A stretch of DNA of 64,000 nucleotides from Saussurea involucrata (taxonomy: Eukaryota; Streptophyta; Magnoliopsida; Asterales; Asteraceae). The translations under genes and the position numbers were made by a program. Positions 10,398 through 25,965 of this stretch are shown piece by piece; within the stretch, counting starts at the first letter, position 1, and the number at the start of each line of letters is the position of its first letter. Location of the stretch: NCBI GenBank assembly GCA_033807775.1, contig CM066317.1:36893870-36957869 (forward strand), written 5' to 3'. The notes under the pieces are model-generated. The model worked only from the letters and a program-made list of their open reading frames with translations. It searched no databases and was not told the origin of the DNA.

Positions 10398-13300
10398 GGA
10401 TTGAAGAAACTCTTCTTCAATCGGTCATCTATAGCAACAATAGAAGATTAGATGATTTATTTGTTGTTTTGGTGCTTAGATTGATTCAATCACATGAGCC
10501 TAAACACAAATATCATTCTAATAGTTTATTTTCTGTTCTGTGCTTACTGGAAATCCAGTCTTTGATTTCAATAAGATTTGGATAAGTTTTGACAGAAAAT
10601 TAGTGTTTCTCTTCACAAAATCTGATTCTGCACACCACATGTTTGATGAAATGCCTAAGTGAAGATTTGGTTCTGTTTGGATCAAATCTGATCAGATTTA
10701 ATACATGTGTGTGTTTTGATTCTTTCTCATTCATTGGTCTTATTTGATAAGCATTAAGTAGATGGTTGATCTATGATCTCATCCTTGTGTGTGCTTTAGT
10801 CCATAGCATTTTTTTGGCATCTTGGTAGTAAGGTTGTTGATCTTTGATATGAACTTTATTTAAATCCAAGATTGGATCTCTTTGATCCAGATTTTGTTTA
10901 TATTCCGCTGCTTATAATCATTTAAATGAAAACAAAATCATTTGGGTCTTGAAAAAGTTGATTGAGAAAGATTTGGTGTTGGGCCACATATTCAAAGTCT
11001 GATCTGATTTTTTTTGACTTTGAGTGCTTCTAATCAGTTTTCTAACCTGATCAATTAGAGATCTAAGTATTTGCACTCGTCGTTCTAAAAGTGTTAAGGA
11101 GATCGTCATTTTGTGTCTACATCAAATTGGTTTTGTGAGCATTTGATTTGAATGGAGGATTCTGAGTCTGAAAGTTTTAAGAGGAATGGAAATTTCACAG
11201 CCTCATGTTCATTCTATAAATGTTGTTGTTTAAGCCAAGCAAGGGAAGTGTAGCAGATAAAAGTTGCTGTTTATGTTGCTATTCATGCTAATTTTGTGCA
11301 ACAAAATATGCAAGTTAAAGTCTGCAAGAGAGATCATTCCAAGTTTATAATCTGTCCATGATCATTCAAACAATTCAGAACTCAAAATCCAGCCATGTTA
11401 AAAGTTGCTGTCAGTTTCATCACAGTTTGATCAAGATTGTTGTCAAACAACCGCTGCCAAATTAAATAAGATTCTGAAGCAGAAGGCCACTTGTTGTTGT
11501 GTTGATCCAGATTTAGATGTTCAATCAAGATGCTGTCAAAAGTCGTCAAAACAACTAGAGGCTATCAAAGTTGTTAAACAGCCTCTGTCCATGTTGAAAA
11601 GTGCCTACAAAGCTGGTAATCAAGGTTTTTTAAAAGGCTGTCTTATCCCTGTCAAAACAGAAGGTTGCTGATGCGTTTGATGTATTAAAACAGAGTTTTA
11701 TGAGTTGTCAGTTGCTGCCAAAACAACAAGTTTCTGTAAAAAAAATGTTGCTGTCAATGCTGAAAAATGTGCTGTAAATGCTGTCAATGCTGAAAATGTG
11801 CTGTCAATGCTGAAAAATGTTGCTGTCAATGTTGCTGCTGCTGTTTACCACTTCTGTTGTTGCTGTTAAGCACTGCTGCTGCCGTTAAGCAATGCTGTTG
11901 CTGCTGTTAAGGTGATGCTGCTTTTTTAAAGGTATTTGGTGTTCAAAAAGTGCAGCAGCAGATTTGAAAGGTGCAACAGATTTATGCTTAAACATCCCAA
12001 ATTTCGAAGTTCAGAGCCTCTGAAAGGCCACTCAGAAGCTCTCCTGATCAAGCAAAATTGTTGGTTCAGAGGGCTATCTAAAAAGCTGATGTCCAGATGG
12101 TGTTGTTTGTTCAAAAAAAATTCAGATCAGTGCAGACTAAAGCAGGTCACAGAGGTTAATCACAGAGGTTGCACACCTGTGCAGAAGGAGCTGTCCAGAG
12201 AATTCTTAAAGAAGCTGCAGAAGCTCGTGAAAAGAATAGTTTCATTTTGCTATTTGAGCCTAAATAGAAGATCCATCAGAGCTGATCATCAGATTTGTTA
12301 TGAATCAGAGTTTCACAGAGTGTCATCCAGAAGGTCGATCACAGAGGGTACACAGAGCCTCTATGAAGTTGTTCAGAACCTCTGCGATTAGAGGTTGTCT
12401 AGAAAGACATTTTGGTGTTGTGTGTAATGTGCAGCAGAAAGCTGCTGTCCAGATTAAGCTTTTGATAACAACAGCAGAGTTAGAGAGACTCAGAAGTTGC
12501 AAGGCCATCCAGAGTCATCAAAACCTATAGAGTTCAACTTCGATTTATGCAGAGCTTATGAACACAGAAGGTCATGGGTCAAGTGCAGAAGTCATCTGAT
12601 CACATATTATCCAAAAGGATCTGTCGATAGTGTTCAAGTCAATCCGTTGTTGTTGATTATGTTCATTGAGATTTCAAAGGTCAACAGCATCAGATACCAT
12701 TCAATTTGTGCAGCAAATTATACAAAGTTTGATCAAATGCTTGCTTTCATGTTCAACAGAGGTTGTCCAAAAGTTCGGTTCAGAAGTCGTTGTTCCAGTG
12801 CTGCTGTACAAAGCTAATACACAGACCCTCTGAGGCTTATGCTCAGAACCTTTGAGCTCACACAACCTGTCCAGAGGCCATGCAGAGCCGTTAACCAGTT
12901 GTTGTGCTTAACCAGAATATGTTCGCTGCTGTCCATCTGCATACTTGCACAGAAGTTTGTCTAGAAGCTCTGAAAGAGCAATTCAAGGGTGTATATGCAA
13001 AGGTTAACCACAGAAGTTCTGTAATGCATGTGAAGAGCTTCTGTAAGGACGTACAGAGCCTCTGCAAGGCTGTCCAAAGGACGTCCAAAGACTGATCAAG
13101 GGCTCTATACACGTGCAGAGCTTAGTCAAAGAAGCTTCTCAATTGCACTACAAAAGAGTGCAGAAGCTGCACATGCAGAGCCTAATCACAGAGCCTCTGT
13201 GAAATAGTGCAGAGCCTCTGTGATCAAAATGTGTTGTCCAGAAAAAGGATGTTATTCAGAATGCTCAATCTACAGAAGTTGTAAACAGAAGCTGATCACA

Positions 13301-13669
13301 GAGCCTCTAACATAAAGTCCAGAAGCTGTCCAATACCTCCATAAAGTTGCTATCCAGATTAAGCAACTGTACAACAAAGCTTAATCATTAAGCTACTAAT
13401 GTTTAAGAACAACTTTGCGATGTCGAGAGCCTCTGTAGGCTATTCAGAAGATGCACAGAGGGTCAAATTTGAAAAAGATGCTCTATGGACAGCTGATTAG
13501 AATGTGCGGAAGTAGAAGAGGTGTGAAGAGCTTCTGTCAGCTCTTAGGCTGTCCAAAGTACACAGAGGCTTGGAGTGCACCAAATCAGATCAGACCGTAG
13601 AGCCTCTGGGAGGCTGACCAGAGCCTCTGTACTGATGTGCAGAGCCTCTGTGAGTGATAAATCCAATGC
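10398..13669 (+). other. Non-coding internal region 2 of element A
   Basis: About 3.3 kb with no recognisable gag or pol. It has the same dispersed CAGAGCCTCTG motif as region 1, densest at 13000-13660, and GCTGCTGTC runs. Small open frames at 11405-13112 consist of these motifs and are not convincing genes. Confidence 0.6.
11690..11930 (+). repeat. GCTGTCAATGCTGAAAAAT minisatellite grading into GCTGCTGTT
   Basis: Imperfect tandem units of tgctgtcaatgctgaaaa at 11750-11830, followed by gttgctgctgctgttaagca units to about 11925. The irregular spacing suggests repeated slippage. Confidence 0.65.
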
Positions 13670-14400
13670 CCAGAGCCCGAAATTTTTGGTTTTCTTGACA
13701 GCTTTGCGCTATTTCAGAAACACGTGAACAACTTTTTACTCGGTGGTCCGATTCGCATGATTCCAGTTGAGTTGAATTCCTAAGACACATGTGAAACTTT
13801 TTCATGTTTTGAGTTTGGTCTGAATCAGTGTTCTTAATGGCCAGAATCTGTGTCAAAGTTAATGGACTCTTGGTGGACCGAAAGCATTGCATTTCACTCG
13901 TGCTCTTTCCGCTTTCAAGAACGGCGTTCTCTCGACGGTTCTTCACGGTTTCATGATGCTATTGTGACATATTTATTGTCACTTACTCCTCTGTTATTCA
14001 TGTTTAAAGCTCGGTACTGAATGCTTACTCAACGGGATCTTTTAGAGTCAAATTTTCTGTTTTATGACCGTTCTGCGCAGCTGAGGGAAAACTTACACAA
14101 CTCACTCGTTTTTCATCCAAAATGGATGAATCATAGCTCGTTGGGATGCTAAGAGGCTGGAGTTTATTATACATGTTTTATGTTTTCTTTCAATCAGTCT
14201 CCATGATGGTCAAAAACAGTGGTGAAGTTGAGACATGAAAGCTGGACAGAAAGTGTTACTTGTCTCGGTCTTTCAAGAAGATGAGCCTACATTTGAGGGG
14301 GAGCTCGTGATGCTTTGAAGACTTGAAGAACGGAACACCAAAGGTTCTAAAGAAAGCAAGGGGAGACTATAAGATGATGCTTTCTTTATAAAATATTAGG

Positions 14401-14409
14401 GGGAGATTG
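14401..14409 (+). other. Polypurine tract at the 3' LTR of element A
   Basis: GGGGGAGAT directly precedes TGTTAGC at 14410. A second tract, tttgagggggag, is at about 14291-14302, mirroring the paired tracts before LTR-B. Confidence 0.8.
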
Positions 14410-14792
14410 TTAGCTTTAATTAGCCCCTAATTTATATTAATGTTTTATAAAGAAATTATTGTATGGGCTTTATAATTAGATTTATGTTATCTTTGTAATT
14501 AGCCTTATGGGCTTACGCCTTTTGTGTAAATGGGCCCTATATAAAGGTGTCCATAGGCTTTTTAGGTTAAGTGAGAAATCTGGAGAGTTCACTTTTTACA
14601 CACACAGACTAGTTTCTTATGAGAGTCGATTTCCCGTTTAGTGTGGTGTTCTTCCAATTTCCCCCTCCATACCTTGAATCAATGAATATGAGATAAGATT
14701 TCTATGAGTATTGTTCTTAATTTCTATCTTATCTCTACTTTCTCTATGAATTTTATCTTCTATTGTTTGTCTGTCCTAAAATGGGACCAACA
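14410..14792 (+). repeat. 3' LTR of composite element A
   Basis: 383 bp, the same length as 3152-3534, with about ten differences by eye (roughly 2.6%). It is followed by the target duplication TTCGT (14793-14797). Confidence 0.92.
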
Positions 14793-14797
14793 TTCGT

Positions 14798-18719
<3,922 letters not shown>

Positions 18720-18732
18720 GGCTCTGATACCA
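18720..18732 (-). other. Primer-binding site of element C
   Basis: GGCTCTGATACCA on the + strand (TGGTATCAGAGCC on the minus strand), two bases from the LTR start at 18735. It is complementary to the initiator tRNA-Met 3' end. Confidence 0.85.
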
Positions 18733-18734
18733 TT

Positions 18735-19728
18735 TGTAACGTCCCAAAAACAAAACATGCATTCATCTAGAGTTAGGCATTCAAATTACGTAATTACACT
18801 TGTCCATAAACATTCATTCTTCTAAGCTAAACAAAATTGACAGCGGAAGTCTATAATCCACAGCCGAGAGCTCTATCTATAGGCAAACCAAAATTCTGGA
18901 GTCGCTCTAAGCTCCAAATCTTCCAAGACATCTCCTAGTTCTTACCAGAAGAACTCGTAATGCGCTTACCTGAAAATGGTTTAGTTTTTGAAAAGCGTGG
19001 GTTAGACCAAAAGGTCCAGTGAATTCCCTCCGAAAACAACATGTAAACCAGTATAAAAACTTTTATAAAAGATTCATCGTAAACCTTAACATAACATCAA
19101 ATATGGTACTGCACTGTGTATTGGATCACATAAACATTCCACGATCGGGGGCCCAGCAGGTTCCTTCTCGCCTCTTCCGGAGCCTACGCTGACTCCCCTT
19201 CCCGGAGCCTACGCAGACTCCCTTCTACTCGAAATAGGAGGAAACGAATTCCAACCTACCAGTCTGTCATACATATCCAAGGGATCATCAGATCCCGAGG
19301 ATCACTCACTGACCCCACAGTGCAAACCGACTCCACATAGAACAACATTCCTTTCATAAACATGTAGCTTTAAATCCTTTAAATCATCATTCTCATTTCA
19401 TCATATCGTAATAAGCTTTCTTAAGTAAGATATGCAGTTCATGGGCAAACATGCGTGACAGTTACAAACAGTTCACGCTCGTAATTTAAACCATAATCAG
19501 TTAAAACATTTAACACTTTGTGTCGTAAAAAGGTTTAGGGAACTCACCTCGATGGCACTGAATGCACCCTTGCTTTACTCTCGCGTTAACACAACTTGAC
19601 ACCTAAAAGATCGGCAATTCCTTAATCAGACACAAAGATCCAGATCTTACCAAATACCCAGAGCTTTTCGGACACTAACACATTCCGGATACCCCAACTG
19701 TCCGAACACCCAAACATCCCGGATACCC
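18735..19728 (-). repeat. 5' LTR of element C, first part
   Basis: Matches 823-1812 with small differences and stops at TACCC (19724-19728), where element D inserted within the CCGGA array. It resumes at 28606. Confidence 0.9.
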
Positions 19729-19954
19729 TGTAACACCCGTAATTTTCGGATAAGCATAATTTCGAATCAGTGAGAAACCGATCTTTTAAGAAAAATATGA
19801 AAGGTAAGATTTTGGGTTAAATCTTAGATTTTATGGTCTTGTTAGATGAGGAATTCGAATACGAGTCCAACGGTTCTTTCCGGAGCGAAATCGGAGTTAT
19901 AACGAATAAGTTATGGCCAAAACAGTTTCGGTACATCTTGTGCGACTATGACCA

Positions 19955-19979
19955 GCGACAATGACCGTGTCATTGTCGC
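19955..19979. other. Perfect hairpin in LTR D
   Basis: GCGACAATGAC (19955-19965), loop CGT, then GTCATTGTCGC (19969-19979): an 11-bp perfect stem. A degenerate second copy follows at about 20022-20060. The equivalent position in LTR E has a different, GC-rich hairpin. Confidence 0.85.
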
Positions 19980-21383
19980 GCCAAGGGTACAACCTATGGT
20001 ACACCTTGTGCGACTATGACCAGCAACAATGACTGTGTCATTGTCGCGTGTCATTGTCGCGGACGGGTACCTGGTTGCTGTCAAATACGAATTTCATCCC
20101 CCAAACTTCATTTCTTCATATCTCTCTCATTTCAACTCCGATTTTGGCGATTCAAGTGGCTATGGTTCCGATTTTGAGAGATATTCAAAGATCTAGAAGG
20201 AGTTTGGAAGATCATTGGATGATTCAAGGGTGTTTGGTGATGGTAAGTCTCGAATCTCCTCCCTTTCTCTCCCAAATCGTTTTCCCTTTTCTCCCTCACA
20301 AACCCTAACTGATTTTGGGGCTTTTTCATGGAGATTAATGCGTTCCTCCTCCATTTTATTCTAGTGGTTTCATTCATTGATGCAAGAACAAGTCTCATCT
20401 ACATCACTAGAGATTTTGGGGTTTTCTAGGTTTTCATCAAAACCTAAGTGGTGAGTTCATCATCCTAGCTTCTATATTTTTATATGAGTTATAAATGTTC
20501 CATTGATGATCTCCTAGTGTTTTGTTTATTCAATTTTGGTTTGGATGATTTTGGAGAAGTTAGGTTAATATTGGGGTTTTGGTCAAAATGGAGATTTTAA
20601 TATAAGATGTTTGGGGAATAGTTTTGAAGTAGTTGAATATGAATATTCATGGTTGGAAGTTATGAATTTAGGTTTTTGGAAGTTTTGGCTTGAGGATGCA
20701 AACTTCATCAAAGGAGCTTACGTTGGAGAAACTCTAGATTTAGCTTAAAATAAGCAAGGTGAGTTCAAGTTACTTTGCGAAAACGTTGTACATGCCAAAA
20801 TGAGTATTTTACAAATATGTGTGTGTTTTACTTGAAAGGATACGTGGTTGAGTTATTTGGATAATTTAACTCTTTTGAAATGTTTATCTTCATAAATGTG
20901 TAAAACGCCCATATTTGGGGCTTTTGAATATTTGGATGGTTAGAAATCGTATTTTGTCTTTAAAAGGTTAATTGCTCAAAATGAGGTTTATTTGACGGTT
21001 TAATCACGTTAGTGTAAATTGATTTTATAAACCATGTGGGAAATACCCGATTTAGTGTCAAGAGTTATTTTGAGAATTGTAAAGGTGTGAGTCCTTTTGG
21101 GAAAACCCTTTTTGCTTAACCGTGTCAGGTTTTGGGTTAATAACGACTTTGTGGTACTTGTTTACCTAACTGGGGCTTAGATGCATTTAATTGCACATTA
21201 TTGATATTTGCATGCTTGGGTGTTTTGTCATTCCGGGTTGAGCATGTTTTGGTAGACTGTGTTGCATTGGATCTATAGGCAAGTGAGTCCGTCTTTAATT
21301 GATGGTCTATCTCTTTGTGCACGAGGAGTGGACTATGGGGACGCATGGTTATATGCGTAGGCCGTGGGGGCCACTAGCGAGTA

Positions 21384-21565
21384 GGCAATAAGGGACATTG
21401 AAGTCCTTGAGGTGTAACTCGTCTAGACTGGATATGCAATAAGGTCGCCTGTAAGTCCTTGAGGTGTAACTCTACGGGGTATGCAATAAAGGAAATCTGT
21501 TTATGGCTTGAGGTTGTGATGTCTTTATGGCATGGGAACTAAGGTCGAGGCTTGAGGTGTAATCC
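21384..21565 (+). repeat. Minisatellite with cttgaggtgtaact units in LTR D
   Basis: About four irregular units combining 'atgcaataagg' and 'ccttgaggtgtaact'. The same words form a longer array in LTR E (62850-63120) and recur in the right LTR of D. Confidence 0.7.
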
Positions 21566-21627
21566 AGTAACATCACGAGTGACTTAACTTTGTGTGCCCG
21601 TCACTTTCGATGGAATCGGGTCTCCCC

Positions 21628-21682
21628 CGTCACCGAAAGGTGTGGTTTTGGGTATATGTTTTTATCCATATTTTCGGTGACG
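21628..21682. other. CGTCACCGAAA stem-loop in LTR D
   Basis: CGTCACCGAAA (21628-21638) pairs perfectly with TTTCGGTGACG (21672-21682) over a 33-nt loop. The same arms and spacing are kept in the diverged LTR E (63183-63235), suggesting retained structure. Confidence 0.8.
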
Positions 21683-22366
21683 TGCTTTATTTATACGAAC
21701 TGTATTCATGGTTATTGGCAGGGTTCTATGCTTCATACTTATTGGATGTTTTGGAATATTGGAGTTTTGTCCATGTTTATAATTCTTGGGATATTTACGT
21801 CTAAACATGTTTTGAGTGAGTTGGAGTTGGAATTCATTTTAGAAAACGCTTTATACACTTTGGGAACTTTTCTCCTAGATTTTGTGTGCGTTGGAAAATG
21901 TGTCATTTATGCCCGCTTGGGAAACCCTTTGGAAATAATAATCTTTGTCGCAACTTTCAACGAAAGATTTATCTAAATCATGACTAAAACCACAACCTTC
22001 CGATTTATGATTTTTATGTAGTCATGATAAAATGCTTGAACTCACTAGGCGTAAGCCTAACCCTTTTTATTTTTCGGCATGTGCAACAGGCTCAGGTTGG
22101 GGTAACTCTAGCTACATTATGAAGTGGCGGGTGCTAGTAGTGTACACGATAGGTGAAGTGTTTAGTGAAGTCTTCCGCACTTGTTTGGACTAGCAACTTG
22201 TGTTGTGTTAAGTGACACCCGTTTAGGTTGTTTTACTTGGGGAATTATAATGTTTTTAATTCCAAGGTATTTTGAGGAATAAATTGTAGAAATGAATTTA
22301 TCTATTTTTGTTGATTATTGAATTTTAAAGTTAGTTGCTCGTTACAAATTTGAGGGTGTTACAAGT

Positions 22367-22379
22367 TGGTATCAGAGCA
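22367..22379 (+). other. Primer-binding site of element D
   Basis: TGGTATCAGAGCA, three bases after the LTR end at 22363; initiator tRNA-Met type. Confidence 0.85.
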
Positions 22380-25300
22380 TAAGTTTGAGAGATTTAGGTG
22401 TTGATTTTGGATACCTAGACTCAAACTAGCGTTTTTTAAGTAAATGAGAGTGAAATTCACCTTTAGGCACTTTAAGATAGGATGTTTCGAGGTCAATGGG
22501 TGTTGTTAGAAACGAGAATCATGTCGAGAGTAACAAGGATAATCATGTACGGTGCGTTCATAGTGACACATGGCCAGTGCCATGGTGAACCTACTAGTAC
22601 ATGTGCATACTTGAATTACTTTAATGTGATGATCGTTGGGGTAGCGAAGGAGATTCTAAGCGAGTAGTCGTTTGAATAGATGGACGATTCTAGTATTAGT
22701 CACTTGAAGTGACGATAAGCATGATATTTGCTTTAAGTAGACCGTTTCGGGTCAAGATTGATGGTTGGACTAGAACGATAAGCTTATTGAGCCGACTTTG
22801 ATTTGAGGGAAAAACCGTAAGGATAATTGATGTAATTTACGACCTTGCCTTAAGAGGTTAAAGCATCCGGATGACAATAGTGGATCGGAGAATTTTGGAG
22901 GAGTATGAGTGGAGACGTTGAATGCCGACTAAGTCATGCACAAAGCTTATTTTGAAAATAAACTGCATCAATTATTTCTTGTGTTTCAAATCCTTATATG
23001 GATTATGTTATGAATTTTGAGAAATGTTTAGCACAGACACAAGATTTCAAATCATGGTTTTAAACATGCATGAAACCGTTTTATTGCGGGAGTTGCAAAC
23101 TCCGCCGAAATTTGTTTTGCTTTATTTCATTGTTGTTCAACATTTGTTTTGGATATAACGACAATCATATTTTATGATGTTTAAGATGTTGGGCAATAAC
23201 TACGGCTTGCGACTTTAACATTGGATCTCCTCCACATATGTTAGAGTTGGGACGGAAAGTTATCTTCCATTATGTCTACATAAAAATATTTTGGAGAATT
23301 TGTTTAATGTGAGTTGTTAAATAAGGTTGTTTATATGGAATTACCAAAGAAGGAGATTTTTGGGATTTTGGCGTTTTAGTCATGGTTTTGCTTATTGCAA
23401 TTTGACTTTTGGAGGCGTAATGTTTGGTGTCATTATATTGACTTGGGATTATTGAGCCCATTGAATTTCATGGAGTTTTGTTTTATGACGTATTAGGTCG
23501 TGTGAGTGTAATTTCACAATGTGCACACTCCATTTACTCATGTGAAAATTTATGAATTATGTTGGGCATTTTGTCCCACTCGAGCTTCGTTGAGAAATAA
23601 TAATTTTATGCCATAAGGCGACCAAAGAGGCAAGTTTTGGAACTTTAGTGTCGCGTAATTTCTGTTTCAAAATTTTGTACTAGCACATTTCATTGCAATC
23701 TGTTCAGTATGTGGATTGATTTATACATGACATAAGTAATGCATGAATGAACACCTTGGTAGTACTTTGCACAATTTACTTAGCACGCATTTAGTCAGTT
23801 GATTGTTTTATTATCATTTTCATGTAAATGCATTATATCGACTAGGAGTATGCATCGCTTGGTAACCATGGTTTCTCAACACTTTGATAATCGAGTCGTG
23901 CATGAAATCGTTTTGTTAATAAATTGTGTAAATGAAGACCATTTGGTCAAAGTATGCGTAATGTGGTAGAGATCATGCATAGTTCACAATATACTACACT
24001 TTGAAAACACAAAGGTGTGAGTCGTTGACATTTGGTCAATTTTGGTTCGAGGAACATTTTGGAAAATTATAAGCCTTTTTGGTTTTGGAGAAAATGTGTA
24101 TTTTGAGCATTTTATAACAAATAAACTTTTAAGTGTTGACGTTTTAACGTTTTATATTTCGAGTGCGAAACTTTCGATGTTAATGTTCCGTAACGGAGAT
24201 TTTGGAAAATCAATTGCCTAAACCTAGAGTGCGTGAAATTGTTTATATTTTGAACATTAACGCACACTGTTTGTATGATTTAAGGTCGAAAGTTGATTTG
24301 AACCCTTTTTGGTGTCAACAAATTATAAGCACTTATTTTCTCCTAAGTTTTGGGAAAACACATTGATGCGTGCGAGCCTTGTCAGAAACGTTTTACTCAT
24401 GTGTCATTAAATGACCGGATGAGAAAATTTTGGAAACGGATTTAAAGAAATTCATCTTTGAAACCTTGTCGTGAACTATTTGTTGCATGTTATTTCATTT
24501 CAAGAAAATTCTCGGAAGGTGTTACAAGCTTGCATGCCTACCCCAAATTTGAGGTTCCCTCATAACGTTTTAGTCGATATCTTCAAATGATGAAAACGTA
24601 TTGGTTTTGTTTTGACCAAAGTGTAATTATGAAATCGTTCCATCGTTTTTGTAAAATAAACTGACACGCGCAAAATTTTGATTAGTAACCTTGTTCCATG
24701 CCATTTTATGGGTGAAGGGAATTTTGGAGTCAAACGCCGTTTGAACTTCTTTTGAAGTACGTGCAGAATTTTTGTTGCATACAATTTAAAATGGGCAGTT
24801 ACTTTACGTGCATGTCATGAGTCAATCCATACTAGAACCGTGGTGGTTCATTTTAAAGAAGTTGTTTATTACGCTTTTGCGTTATGTGAATAATCTGAAC
24901 TGCAATGAAAAAATTTTTTAACATGATTTTCATATGTGGGACGAGTGTGTCCGTTTTTGCGTAACTACCGAATTGATGATAGTAGTTTTCTATGCGTACG
25001 ATTTATATGATATGAAAATCTTTGTGTTGAAAATTTTGTTAAATGCTTTGTTGATTGTCATATTTGATTTAAACAATTTGTTTGAAAACCTTGAACTCGT
25101 TAGGACCTTGGAAATGGTAAGTGACCCAGTTAAGGGTAAGTGCGTGTAGCACTTCGGCGGTGGAAGGTTGGGTATTCCACGCGTGGTGTGACTATAGGCC
25201 GGATGATATCGGTAGCAAAGTCAATATATTTGTGGTAAATGGAGGGTTAGACTTGCGGTAACGCATTTCGAGGTTGGTGTAGCCGTTTTGTTGACAACCT

Positions 25301-25950
25301 TAGTTTTGTGGAAACACTCGATAAACGGGATTCATGTGTGGAGTCCTGTTAGAGTTCAAAGCTTGGTGATATAATTAGGTGTCAACCTTGTGGGCTTGAG
25401 GTCGGAAACCGTTAGTGTAATCGGGGGATTGTAGCCGATTTTAAATGAAATATTGGTAATGGTAGTAGTAACCTTAAGATGCTCAATTGTGACGAGCGGT
25501 TTTGGTGAAATAACATTCGTGTGTGGTTAATGAACCTGTCGGTTGATGATTATTGTTGAGGTGGATTTTGGGTCTATTAGAACTCGTTGGAGTTAATAGA
25601 CAATTAATGGTAGGAGCAATCAGAATTGGAGATTCTGTTGGATTCGTTAGCGAACAAACCTGGGATTGGCTTAGAGTCTGAAACCGAATCGGGATGTATA
25701 GAACATCAAAGGTGGGGAGACAACCGAAGTTGTCTGACTAAGAGTTATTCCATCGGTTGGGGTGTTCTCCCGGACATAAGTACAGTGTACTTGAATGGGC
25801 TTTGTTGGTAAGAATTTGTTCGAGGACTTGTCTTAATAGACTGTATAATGGGAATTTAGATTCCAATCAAGAGTTGATGGATCATGGTCAGCGTTGAGTC
25901 GGTTAGCCTTTGGTTGTAAAGGATTTTAGATTTCGAGGACGAAATCATCC
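22380..25950 (+). other. Internal region of element D, no recognisable coding
   Basis: About 3.6 kb with only short frames (the longest are 60-75 codons). By eye there is no zinc knuckle, DSG protease, YxDD RT motif or integrase HHCC. The last ~40 bases look like the remnant of a gypsy pol C-terminus. Confidence 0.65.
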
Positions 25951-25965
25951 TAAGGTTGGGAGGAT
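25951..25965 (+). other. Polypurine-like tract of element D
   Basis: TAAGGTTGGGAGGAT directly precedes the right LTR (TGTAAC at 25966). Confidence 0.65.

Larger units (their letters stand above)
3152..14792 (+). mobile_element. Composite element A: Sirevirus-like, non-autonomous, with an internal LTR
   Basis: An 11,641-bp insertion bounded by 383-bp LTRs (3152-3534 and 14410-14792) and the duplication TTCGT. Order on the + strand: LTR-A, primer site, coiled-coil gag fragment, non-coding, multiple GGGGGAG tracts, LTR-B (10081-10382), primer site, non-coding, polypurine tract, LTR-A. There is no protease, integrase, RT or RNase H. The coiled-coil gag and repeated polypurine tracts are features reported for plant Sireviruses (Ty1/copia). 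The internal LTR has the same terminal bases and primer site as LTR-A but otherwise different sequence. Related segments at about 8260-8530 and 13670-13930 show that the two halves share a 3' internal region. Outer LTRs differ at about ten positions by eye. Confidence 0.85.
19729..22363 (+). repeat. 5' LTR of element D
   Basis: 2,635 bp, TGTAACACCCG...GGTGTTACA. From left to right it holds a hairpin at 19955-19979, a pyrimidine-rich leader with a GTAAGT site near 20243, a block of tandem 'aggtgtaact' units at about 21385-21565, and a second hairpin at 21628-21682. LTR E at 61118 has the same layout. Open frames in it (e.g. 21590-21976) are duplicated in the right LTR and carry no domain. Confidence 0.92.

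Noticed and set aside
21590..21976. 128-codon frame with hydrophobic segments (also 27827-28138)
   Set aside because: It lies inside LTR D, is present in both LTRs with a new stop in one, and overlaps a stem-loop; it resembles no protein.
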